NCBI GenBank assembly: GCA_030262895.1
Contig: JAJSZW010000020.1
Location: 1-38,693, forward strand
Origin: Deltaproteobacteria bacterium
Lineage (GTDB): Bacteria; Desulfobacterota; Desulfobacteria; Desulfobacterales; ETH-SRB1
Length of the DNA stretch: 38,693 nucleotides
Direction of reading: 5' to 3'
A model generated the notes under the pieces. It was not told where the DNA came from. It saw only the letters and a program-made list of their open reading frames with translations, and searched no databases. Of the stretch, positions 32,845 to 38,693 are shown piece by piece (the stretch's first letter is position 1; every line of letters begins with the position of its first letter). Both the position numbers and the translations under genes were made by a program.

Positions 32845-33516
32845 ATGAGCATTAATGTTGTTGAAAGGATTGATGAGTATGTAAAGGTAAGACATTTGCT
32901 TGTAAGCGTATCAGACAAACAGGGGCTTGATAAGTTGATACCTCAACTTCTTGAGATCAATCCCGATGCAAAAATTTTTTCCACAGGCGGCACATTCGGC
33001 AGGATAAAAGAGATACTCGGGGAGAAAGCTTCGTCATGCCTGACCCAGGTTTCTGATTATACAGGCCAGCCTGAAACCCAGGGAGGGCTTGTTAAAACAC
33101 TGGATTTCAAGATATATCTGGGACTGCTTACCGAGACTTATAATGATGCCCACAAGGAGGACTTAAACAGGACCGGTTCTGTGCCTATTGATATGGTTAT
33201 TTGCAATCTGTATCCTTTTAAAGAGACTATTGCAAAACAAGGAGTAACGGTTGAGCAGGCCAGGGGTAATATTGATATAGGCGGTCCTTGTATGATAAGG
33301 GCATCAGCGAAGAATTTTTTGCGGGTCGCATCTGTTGTTGATCCATTGGATTATGAAAAAATCATTTCTGAAATGAAAGCAAATGACGGTAAGACCTCTC
33401 TTGAACTTCGTTTTAATCTGGCGCAAAAGGCTTTTGCGCACACGGCAGTTTATGACCGCACTATTGCAGATTTTTTTGGTTCTAAATCATCTAACGATGT
33501 AACAAGCTGTTATTAG
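32845..33516 (+). CDS. purH: IMP cyclohydrolase (N-terminal PurH domain as a separate protein)
   Basis: A 223-residue protein covering only the MGS-like cyclohydrolase half of PurH, which makes IMP from FAICAR in the last step of purine synthesis. Landmarks are RHLLVSVSDKQGLDKLI, FSTGGTFGRIKEIL, VSDYTGQPETQGGLVKTLDF, CNLYPFKETIA, GNIDIGGPCMIRASAKNF and AVYDRTIADFF. The usual GRVKTLHPK is here GGLVKTLDFK: the lysine is kept but the R and H are changed. The transformylase half is a separate gene at 33798, after a 281-bp gap with no fused frame. In typical bacteria both are one 520-residue protein. Confidence 0.88.
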   Translation: MSINVVERIDEYVKVRHLLVSVSDKQGLDKLIPQLLEINPDAKIFSTGGTFGRIKEILGEKASSCLTQVSDYTGQPETQGGLVKTLDFKIYLGLLTETYNDAHKEDLNRTGSVPIDMVICNLYPFKETIAKQGVTVEQARGNIDIGGPCMIRASAKNFLRVASVVDPLDYEKIISEMKANDGKTSLELRFNLAQKAFAHTAVYDRTIADFFGSKSSNDVTSCY

Positions 33517-33797
33517 GAGTTAGGTAACAATTCAGCCTTTTGAAAAAGAATTTGACAGGATAACAGGATAAACAAGATTTTATTTAAAGTGCACAAACAA
33601 AGCCAACTCTCATTGTAGCTATCCAGTAAATCATAAAATATAATCACAATATGAAGAAGGTGTGTATCAAGGGATAAGGATTTAGATTTGGATTAACAGG
33701 AAAAGTTTTGACAATTTAAATTCCGAATATTCTACTCAAAAAAATTATAATCTTAGTGCCTTTGTGGCTGAACTATTACAAATTAAGGAGATAAAAT
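33517..33797. repeat. 281-bp gap with degenerate dispersed repeats
   Basis: No gene is seen. TTTGACAGGATAACAGGATA (33550 region) and TTAGTGCCTTTGTGGCTGAA (33753 region) look like fragments of widespread intergenic repeats. AAGGAG before ATG 33798 is the ribosome site of the next gene. Confidence 0.35.
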
Positions 33798-35048
33798 ATG
33801 GCTGAAGATCTGAAAAAAATGTACAAGACAATCATGGATGACCATTTTACGCCGAATATGGAAATCAGCTTTGCGGACAAGGATAAAAGGCAGACTCTTT
33901 TTTATGAAAAAGTTACCTGGACTATAGATAATGTAGAAAAAGGCTTAAGATACGGCGAAAATCCAGGACAGGAAGCTGCTCTTTACAAACTTGTTAATGG
34001 AAACCTGATTCTTGGAGAAACAGAAATCATACAGCCGGGCCGGTATCTGGCATCAGACATTGAACTTTTGCAGTCAGGCAAGCATCCCGGCAAGACAAAT
34101 TTAACTGATGCCGACAATTCCCTTAATATCCTGAGATATTTTAAAGACAAACCCACTGTTGTAATTGTAAAGCACAACAATCCATGCGGGGTAGCCCAGT
34201 CTGATACACTTGAGGATGCCTATATTAAGGCGAACATGGCAGACAGAATCGCTGCCTTCGGAGGTTGTATCACTGTAAACAGAGCTGTTGATAAAGCAAC
34301 GGCAGAAACAATTAACAGACAGTATGCCGAAGTTGTAGTTGCCCCTGATTTTGAAGAAGGGGTTATGGATATTTTTGCAAAGAAAAAAAATCTCAGAGTT
34401 ATAAGGATAGGCAATATAGACAGATTGACGGATTTTGTCGGGCAGAGATTTGTAGAATTCAAAAGCCTGATTGATGGAGGTATTGTCGCCCAATGGTCTT
34501 TTGTACCCGCTGCCCGGTCGAAAGATGATCTTAATACAGCCGAGTGTGAATATAAGGGGAAGCAGTACAGTATTAATCGGGAGCCAACTGAGAAAGAATA
34601 TAATGATATGCTGTTTGGATGGCTGGTGGAGTCAGGAGTTACATCGAACTCTGTTATTTATGTAAAAGACCTGGTTACAGTTGGTATTGGCACAGGCGAA
34701 CAGGACAGGGTAGGTGTTGCCGAGATAGCACGGGATAAAGCATATCGAAAGCTTGCTGACCGTTATTGCTTTGAGATGTATCAAATTCCTTATAATGAAT
34801 TAAAAGATGAAGATAAAAAGGAAGAGATTGATAACAGAGTTGCAAGTGAAAAGGGCGGACTGATCGGTTCCGCAATGGTTAGTGATGCATTTTTCCCATT
34901 CAGGGATGGTGTTGATGTGGGGCTAAGTGAAGGCGTTTCTGCCGTGATTCAGCCCGGCGGGTCAAACAATGATTATCAGTCAATCGAGGCCTGCAACAAG
35001 GCAGATGCCACAATGGTTTATACAGGGCAGAGAAGTTTCAAGCATTAA
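33798..35048 (+). CDS. purH: AICAR transformylase (C-terminal PurH domain as a separate protein)
   Basis: A 416-residue protein covering the AICAR formyltransferase half of PurH (formate transfer from 10-formyl-THF to AICAR). Landmarks are KGLRYGENPGQEAALY, TVVIVKHNNPCGVAQ with the catalytic K-H pair, ADRIAAFGGCITVNRAVDKATAETI, EVVVAPDFEEGVMDIFAKKKNLRVI, VGIGTGEQDRVGVAEIA, SDAFFPFRDGVD and AVIQPGGSNNDYQSIEACNK...TGQRSFKH. All expected catalytic residues are present. The first 40 residues are extra compared with the fused enzyme. ATG 33798 has AAGGAG 8 nt upstream. Together with the gene at 32845 it makes up a split PurH. Confidence 0.92.
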   Translation: MAEDLKKMYKTIMDDHFTPNMEISFADKDKRQTLFYEKVTWTIDNVEKGLRYGENPGQEAALYKLVNGNLILGETEIIQPGRYLASDIELLQSGKHPGKTNLTDADNSLNILRYFKDKPTVVIVKHNNPCGVAQSDTLEDAYIKANMADRIAAFGGCITVNRAVDKATAETINRQYAEVVVAPDFEEGVMDIFAKKKNLRVIRIGNIDRLTDFVGQRFVEFKSLIDGGIVAQWSFVPAARSKDDLNTAECEYKGKQYSINREPTEKEYNDMLFGWLVESGVTSNSVIYVKDLVTVGIGTGEQDRVGVAEIARDKAYRKLADRYCFEMYQIPYNELKDEDKKEEIDNRVASEKGGLIGSAMVSDAFFPFRDGVDVGLSEGVSAVIQPGGSNNDYQSIEACNKADATMVYTGQRSFKH

Positions 35049-35113
35049 CCCGTATTTCTCATGACATCGCTTGCATGATCTAACAGTTTTTTTGCTTTTT
35101 CATGAAAAATAGG

Positions 35114-35211
35114 GTAGCCGTTCACGGCTTGAAATTGGAAATTAGAAATTGGGAAGAACAGTACAAAAGCATGAAGGCCAAATTTCTAATTTCAACGTTC
35201 AGTGAACGCTC
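35114..35211 (+). repeat. Family C element, long copy with inverted arms
   Basis: The left arm begins GTAGCCGTTCACGGCTTGAA and runs TTGGAAATTAGAAATT; the right arm AATTTCTAATTTCAACGTTC (35181-35200) and AGTGAACGCT is its imperfect complement. The left 21 bp equal those at 21635 and 30514. It lies 65 bp past the end of the AICAR transformylase gene and could be the parental form of the shorter copies. Confidence 0.65.
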
Positions 35212-35475
35212 ACAAAATAAGGTCATATTCATATACGATGGAAATCAAGAAATGATATTTGGATAGCTAATATCGTTGATTTATTTCTTAACATTTAAAT
35301 TGTTCGGGCATTTTATTAATTCTTTAAAACTGTTTGAATTATTTTTTTTATAAGATTTTTTCTGTCAAATAAATACTTATACGAATCAATTTTTTATAAT
35401 TATATTTATAATAACGAGAATTTAAATATATAATAATTGTTACTCTAAAAAATAGTGAATGTTCACAGACTAATT
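35212..35475. other. AT-rich non-coding stretch before the cassette array
   Basis: About 265 bp of very AT-rich DNA (runs such as ATTATTTTTTTTATAAG and AATTTAAATATATAATAA) with no frame of note. It ends at the first cassette boundary, GTTATGC (35476-35482). An attI-like site or a cassette promoter could lie here, but I recognise neither and no intI gene is adjacent. Confidence 0.4.
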
Positions 35476-35507
35476 GTTATGCAATCAATTGAAAGAGGGT
35501 AATTAAA

Positions 35508-35939
35508 TTGGTGAAACGGCCTCAAAATGAAATTTTACGATATCAAAAAGGACGGCAATCGCAGGAAACTGTGCGGCGTCATTTTGAAGACTGGAGATCT
35601 GAACAAGATCCGCCAATACCTATGCGTTGTGATAACTCTTCATGTTTATACTATTCTGAACCACTAATATGGAATGGCCTTGAATTGAAACTGATATTGG
35701 ATCACAAAAATGGAGTTTGCGGAGATAATCGCCCTAAGAACCTACAATTTCTTTGTCCAAATTGTAATTCACAACAAAGTACTCATGGTGGGGGTAACAA
35801 GGGTAAGGTTATTCAAAGCGAAGGAGGTTTTGCGCATGTTAGAAGCAATGGTAAAAAGGACTATACACTACCTGCAGAATCTGGAACGTACAATTATTCT
35901 GGCAGTGACATTAAATTAACACACAAGAAAAATGCATAA
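35508..35939 (+). CDS. HNH endonuclease, first cassette gene
   Basis: A 143-residue protein with an HNH fold: PMRCDNSSC (first Zn pair), LELKLILDHKNGVCGDN (the HN part, with DHKNG), PKNLQFLCPNCNSQQSTHGG (second Zn pair and the final N/H). It has a basic N terminus (VKRPQNEILRYQKGRQ) and no other domain. Such short HNH nucleases occur in restriction, phage and defence settings. TTG 35508 is the likely start, with GAGGG 8 nt upstream; the leader from the cassette boundary GTTATGC (35476) is only 25 bp. The stop TAA lies inside the R'' element GCATAAC. Confidence 0.78.
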   Translation: MVKRPQNEILRYQKGRQSQETVRRHFEDWRSEQDPPIPMRCDNSSCLYYSEPLIWNGLELKLILDHKNGVCGDNRPKNLQFLCPNCNSQQSTHGGGNKGKVIQSEGGFAHVRSNGKKDYTLPAESGTYNYSGSDIKLTHKKNA

Positions 35940-36060
35940 CCTGTCAGTTCAGGTGACAGCCAGGGTCTGCGCCGTTTTCACAGGTCGTTGTATAATTGAA
36001 ATGTATAACTTTTAACAAATGCAGTGGTAACCCTGGCTGCACCTGACTTCGGCGTTCGGC
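35934..36060 (+). repeat. attC site of cassette 1
   Basis: R'' is GCATAAC (35934-35940), the exact complement of the cassette's 5' boundary GTTATGC (35476-35482). L'' TCAGGTGACAGCCAGGGT (35949-35966) pairs with L' ACCCTGGCTGCACCTGA (36030-36046) except for one extrahelical A. R' is GTTCGGC (36054-36060). The 63-nt centre is AT-rich. One unpaired base in an otherwise perfect 17-bp stem is the attC fold signature. The free cassette would span 35477-36054. Confidence 0.88.
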
Positions 36061-36090
36061 CAAAACCATCAACAGCGAAGAGAGGTCTAA

Positions 36091-37320
36091 ATGGACGTTG
36101 TGTTGACATCATTCGGAATGGGGATGAAGGAACGTGGGCATGGGTCGTTCTTCCACAGAATGCCCCCGCTCTATCTCGGGGAACGAGATGGCCGTTTCCG
36201 CTTTCATATTGACTACGCCAGTCTATTCATGTTCGATAGAGTGATTGTTGATGAGCGCAGCTATGAAAGAGCACTCGCTGCTGACATTGGAGCCGATGAA
36301 ACACGTTGGATGTCGCCAAACATGCTCGAGGCCGTGAAGCAAGGTGCAGCCGAGTACGCTGAGGTTCTGACTAAGCTACAGGCGTCAGGGAGGCTGCTAA
36401 CCAAAGACTTCGATGGGATCGTAGCGAAATCAGGAGACCTTTTGGGCAAGGTAACTGCGGCGGACATGAAAGACATGTTACGCTGGCGCAGACCACTTGA
36501 GTCTGCGGTGCTGGAGTGGTCATCTGTCAACCAACGGCTGCGTGGGGAGCTTATATATGATTGGCGAGACCCTCCTCCGCTTGAGATTGATAAAGAGGAG
36601 TATGACGCCTTATGCATGCTAGCCCACAGCCTCAGCGCCATAGGAATTTCTGCGTACCACATTGTCGAAGTGTTGAAGCGCTGGAAGAAGAAGCAATCTC
36701 CTAGGATGCGTGAAATGTGCCGCGAGCTATTGCGGGACTACTTGTCCTACACTAACAGCAATCTGATCATTTCGTTCGACTGTCAGGCACCATTCATTGA
36801 CTGGATGGACATGCGGCACTTCTACGAGGAAAAGTTTCACGCGGCCAAGCAAAGCATGGCAACAACTTATCAGAGCCAGGAGGTCGTGACGGGATCAAGA
36901 AGGCTCTTCGACTTCCTGTTCCCGTATTTCATGCCCAAGAGCCCAACGGAGCTTCTCCGAGGAGTGAACGATAGTCGAACCGACAAACTTCGGGGGTTTG
37001 TCAAGGACGCAGTGAATCAAGGAGTGGAGTTTGACTCCCGAGAGTGCATCGACATCCTTAAAGACATACTCAGTCTTGAGCAAAAGGCCATTCTCCAGAG
37101 GAAAATCTCTGGATGGGTGACTCTTCCATTGGGCTTCATTCCCATCATTGGCACGCCGATCCAGAAAGGCGTCGAGGAGCTTGTCAATTCTCTTTGGTCA
37201 AACAGATCAACTGACGAATACAGCTGGTTCTACCTGATCAATGAGTTGGATGTCTCAACGGTTACCAGGGCGGACAGGTCTCGTAGAAGAGCCGAACAAT
37301 CGGATGCTACGGTCGGCTAA
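36091..37320 (+). CDS. Unknown 409-aa protein, second cassette gene
   Basis: No family recognised. The protein is 409 residues, GC-richer than most of the window, mostly helical, and without a signal peptide. It opens MDVVLTSFGMGMKERGHGSF and contains YASLFMFDRVIVDERSYERAL, LIISFDCQAPFIDWMDMRHFYEEKF, the middle SRECIDILKDILSLEQKAIL and a near-C-terminal hydrophobic stretch, WVTLPLGFIPIIGTPIQKGVEEL, which might insert in a membrane. AGAGGT precedes ATG 36091 at 5 nt, and the leader from the cassette boundary GTTCGGC (36054) is 30 bp. Its last codons run through the attC R'' element. A defence role is possible by analogy with other integron cassettes but nothing in the sequence shows it. Confidence 0.75.
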   Translation: MDVVLTSFGMGMKERGHGSFFHRMPPLYLGERDGRFRFHIDYASLFMFDRVIVDERSYERALAADIGADETRWMSPNMLEAVKQGAAEYAEVLTKLQASGRLLTKDFDGIVAKSGDLLGKVTAADMKDMLRWRRPLESAVLEWSSVNQRLRGELIYDWRDPPPLEIDKEEYDALCMLAHSLSAIGISAYHIVEVLKRWKKKQSPRMREMCRELLRDYLSYTNSNLIISFDCQAPFIDWMDMRHFYEEKFHAAKQSMATTYQSQEVVTGSRRLFDFLFPYFMPKSPTELLRGVNDSRTDKLRGFVKDAVNQGVEFDSRECIDILKDILSLEQKAILQRKISGWVTLPLGFIPIIGTPIQKGVEELVNSLWSNRSTDEYSWFYLINELDVSTVTRADRSRRRAEQSDATVG

Positions 37321-37367
37321 TCGCCGCCGCAGATCCAGTAACCCCGCAGTAAGATGCAAAGTTAGGC
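37291..37367 (+). repeat. attC site of cassette 2
   Basis: R'' GCCGAAC (37291-37297) is the exact complement of this cassette's 5' boundary GTTCGGC (36054-36060). R' is GTTAGGC (37361-37367). The inner L''/L' boxes pair only weakly (ATGCTAC against the complement of AGTAAGATGC), plus a short CGGC/GCCG hairpin. The R'' lies inside the end of the unknown gene. Cassette 2 would be 36055-37361. Confidence 0.7.
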
Positions 37368-37383
37368 GCAATTACGCATGAAA

Positions 37384-37497
37384 TGGGGTCAAGTCTACGG
37401 TTGACCCTTGCTCAAAATTAATAAGGGTCAAAAGTAGACTTGACCCCTCTTGACCCCAATAAGGGTCAAAAGTAGACTTGACCCCTCTGACCCCATG
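37384..37497. repeat. Palindromic element with a tandem 37/38-bp unit
   Basis: The unit AATAAGGGTCAAAAGTAGAC and the next 17-18 bases occurs twice head to tail (37420-37457 and 37458-37494). An inverted, slightly diverged copy (GGGGTCAAGTCTACGGTTGA, from 37385) precedes them, and the outer ends ATGGGGTCA/TGACCCCAT are complementary. It folds into long alternative hairpins and has no coding content. Confidence 0.7.
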
Positions 37498-37524
37498 TTT
37501 CGCTCTCCTTTTTGCTTTTTTCGG

Positions 37525-37559
37525 ATTTACAGATATATTATTTGTTAAAATCTGTAAAT
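37525..37559. promoter_or_regulatory. 10-bp perfect inverted repeat upstream of third cassette gene
   Basis: ATTTACAGAT (37525-37534) and ATCTGTAAAT (37550-37559) are perfect complements around a 15-bp AT-rich spacer. No U-tract follows. It could be an operator or part of a degenerate recombination site. Further on, TCTAAC (37583-37588) and TTAGCCC (37604-37610) look like integron boundary boxes; TTAGCCC is the exact complement of GGGCTAA at 38684. Confidence 0.35.
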
Positions 37560-37628
37560 ACAATTAATTAAGCATGTTAGAATCTAACTGCGCGAAACAT
37601 ACATTAGCCCTCCAGAAATGAGAAGAAT

Positions 37629-38675
37629 ATGGAAATAAAATATAGTGATATTGAAAATGCATTTATGTTTGCCGGTTCTGGGCAGCCATACGAATGTTCA
37701 GCTTTTATTTCACAGGAAACAGGGGAAACATATTATCAATCTGATTATGGGGATTTTGATGAATTACCAGAAGATATTGATGACCCAAAACATATTGCTA
37801 TTCCCCATAAAACTGAGTTAGACATAGGTAAAAGTCTCGTGTTAAACTTTGCCTATGAGTATCTCGGAGACAAAGCTGAAGATGTCGAAATAATATTTAG
37901 AAGTAAAGGTGCATATTCAAGATTTAAAGAGTTGCTTGATCGTCTTGGGAAAATAGACCTATGGTATAGTTACGAAAATAATGCTCAACAAAAAGCAATA
38001 ATCGAATGGTGTGAAGATAATAATATTACCGTTAGCAATATTCCTGAGTACAAATCATTGGCCCTTAATTCCCAAGGTTCATTGGAAGAAAATATTAAAC
38101 AACAATATCTCAAAAACACCGATATAATTAACTGGCAACATCCAAAGATAAAAGCGTGTTCGAGAGAAATATTGGAAGGTAGTAATTCAAAACTTGAGTA
38201 TACCCTAAAAGCCTTTGAATATGTCAGAGACAAAATTAAACATAGTTGGGACTTCCAAGAAAACTCTGTTACTTGTACAGCATCAGATGTTCTTGAACTT
38301 AAAACAGGATATTGTTATGCCAAAAGTCATCTTCTTGCGGCCTTATTAAGAGCACAAGAAATACCAGTTGGTTTCTGTTACCAAAGATTAAGTCTCAATG
38401 ACAATGGTGCTCCTTATTGTCTGCATGGTCTCAATGCTGTTTACCTCCAAGAATTTGGGTGGTATAGAATAGATGCAAGAGGAAACAAAAAAGGAGTAAA
38501 TGCTCAGTTCTCACCACCGAGAGAATGCTTGGCTTTTACGCCAGTTGACAACTTGGAAAAAGATTTACCAGAAATCTGGAATGATCCTCTGCCAATTATT
38601 GTAGAGACATTACAAAAACACAAAGACATAAAACAACTACATGAAAATTTGCCAGATATTCAGGTGGTTATATGA
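37629..38675 (+). CDS. UPF0158-transglutaminase-like fusion protein
   Basis: A 348-residue protein. Residues 1-140 match the UPF0158 pattern: YSDIENAFMFAGSGQPYECSAFISQETGETYY, DRLGKIDLWYSYENNAQQKAIIEWCEDNNI. Residues 175-310 are a transglutaminase-like cysteine protease fold: AFEYVRDKIKHSWDF, then DVLELKTGYCYAKSHLLAALLRAQEIPVGF with the catalytic Cys, LHGLNAVYL with the His and WYRIDARGNK with the Asp. The start ATG 37629 is 19 bp after the TTAGCCC boundary box, a typical cassette leader. ATGA at the stop could start another gene, MKKIGLT, but GGGCTAAC follows 8 bp later and may be the R'' of this cassette's attC. Confidence 0.78.
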   Translation: MEIKYSDIENAFMFAGSGQPYECSAFISQETGETYYQSDYGDFDELPEDIDDPKHIAIPHKTELDIGKSLVLNFAYEYLGDKAEDVEIIFRSKGAYSRFKELLDRLGKIDLWYSYENNAQQKAIIEWCEDNNITVSNIPEYKSLALNSQGSLEENIKQQYLKNTDIINWQHPKIKACSREILEGSNSKLEYTLKAFEYVRDKIKHSWDFQENSVTCTASDVLELKTGYCYAKSHLLAALLRAQEIPVGFCYQRLSLNDNGAPYCLHGLNAVYLQEFGWYRIDARGNKKGVNAQFSPPRECLAFTPVDNLEKDLPEIWNDPLPIIVETLQKHKDIKQLHENLPDIQVVI

Positions 38676-38683
38676 AAAAAATA

Positions 38684-38693
38684 GGGCTAACAA
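38684..38693 (+). repeat. Possible start of a third attC site, cut by window edge
   Basis: GGGCTAACAA at the right edge has the form of an R'' element plus spacer (RYYYAAC then AA). Its GGGCTAA is the exact complement of TTAGCCC at 37604-37610, the box 19 bp before the preceding gene. The rest of the site lies outside the window. Confidence 0.45.

Noticed and set aside
37384..37497. CRISPR array from the tandem GGGTCAAAAGTAGAC units
   Set aside because: Only two adjacent units without spacers, plus an inverted copy; it is a palindromic repeat.

Overview
The window is a moderately AT-rich bacterial chromosome segment, most likely from a sulfate-reducing deltaproteobacterium of the order Desulfobacterales. 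That is an inference from gene content: a purH split into two genes, an FMN-reductase/arsenate-reductase fusion beside a rubredoxin-like protein, a SidJ-like pseudokinase, and many small palindromic repeats between genes. No rRNA, tRNA or CRISPR array was found.

Left accessory region (1-7.5 kb, all minus strand). A tyrosine recombinase runs off the left edge. Next come a protein with a C-terminal HEPN-type RNase motif and a 1316-residue UPF1-like SF1 helicase with a coiled coil, a PLD nuclease domain and zinc ribbons. This architecture resembles type II Mokosh anti-phage proteins. A 101-bp attC-like integron recombination site lies directly upstream of the helicase. Two toxin-antitoxin (TA) modules follow: Phd/ParE and TumA/TumE.

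Envelope operon (7.6-12.9 kb, minus strand). Six overlapping genes encode a solute-binding-like protein without a signal peptide, a LolD/MacB-type ATPase, an FtsX-type permease, an exported NifX-like protein, a LolA-like lipoprotein-sorting protein and a predicted outer-membrane beta-barrel. A perfect 13-bp inverted repeat separates this operon from a divergent 3D-domain lipoprotein.

Middle (13-20.4 kb). Here are a SidJ-like pseudokinase, a broken DUF4143 ATPase, a GC-richer hipBA module, an intact DUF4143 ATPase and a tandem universal stress protein.

Stress and efflux block (20.4-30 kb, minus strand). It runs from a lipoprotein TolC-type channel through a membrane-fusion protein, an RND pump and cyclopropane-fatty-acid synthase to a universal stress protein and an unknown exported protein.

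Right part (30-35 kb). HicBA, the flavin/arsenate-reductase fusion and a rubredoxin-like protein are on minus. An HD phosphohydrolase followed by split IMP cyclohydrolase and AICAR transformylase is on plus.

Right end (35.4-38.7 kb). This part looks like an integron cassette array without a visible integrase. Two consecutive cassettes have 5' boundaries (GTTATGC, GTTCGGC) that are exact complements of the R'' elements at their own 3' ends (GCATAAC, GCCGAAC). They carry an HNH nuclease and an unknown 409-aa protein. A likely third cassette carries a UPF0158-transglutaminase fusion.

A recurring theme is that at least four families of short inverted-repeat elements sit exactly on gene 3' ends, so that the repeats supply stop codons or the last codons of several proteins.
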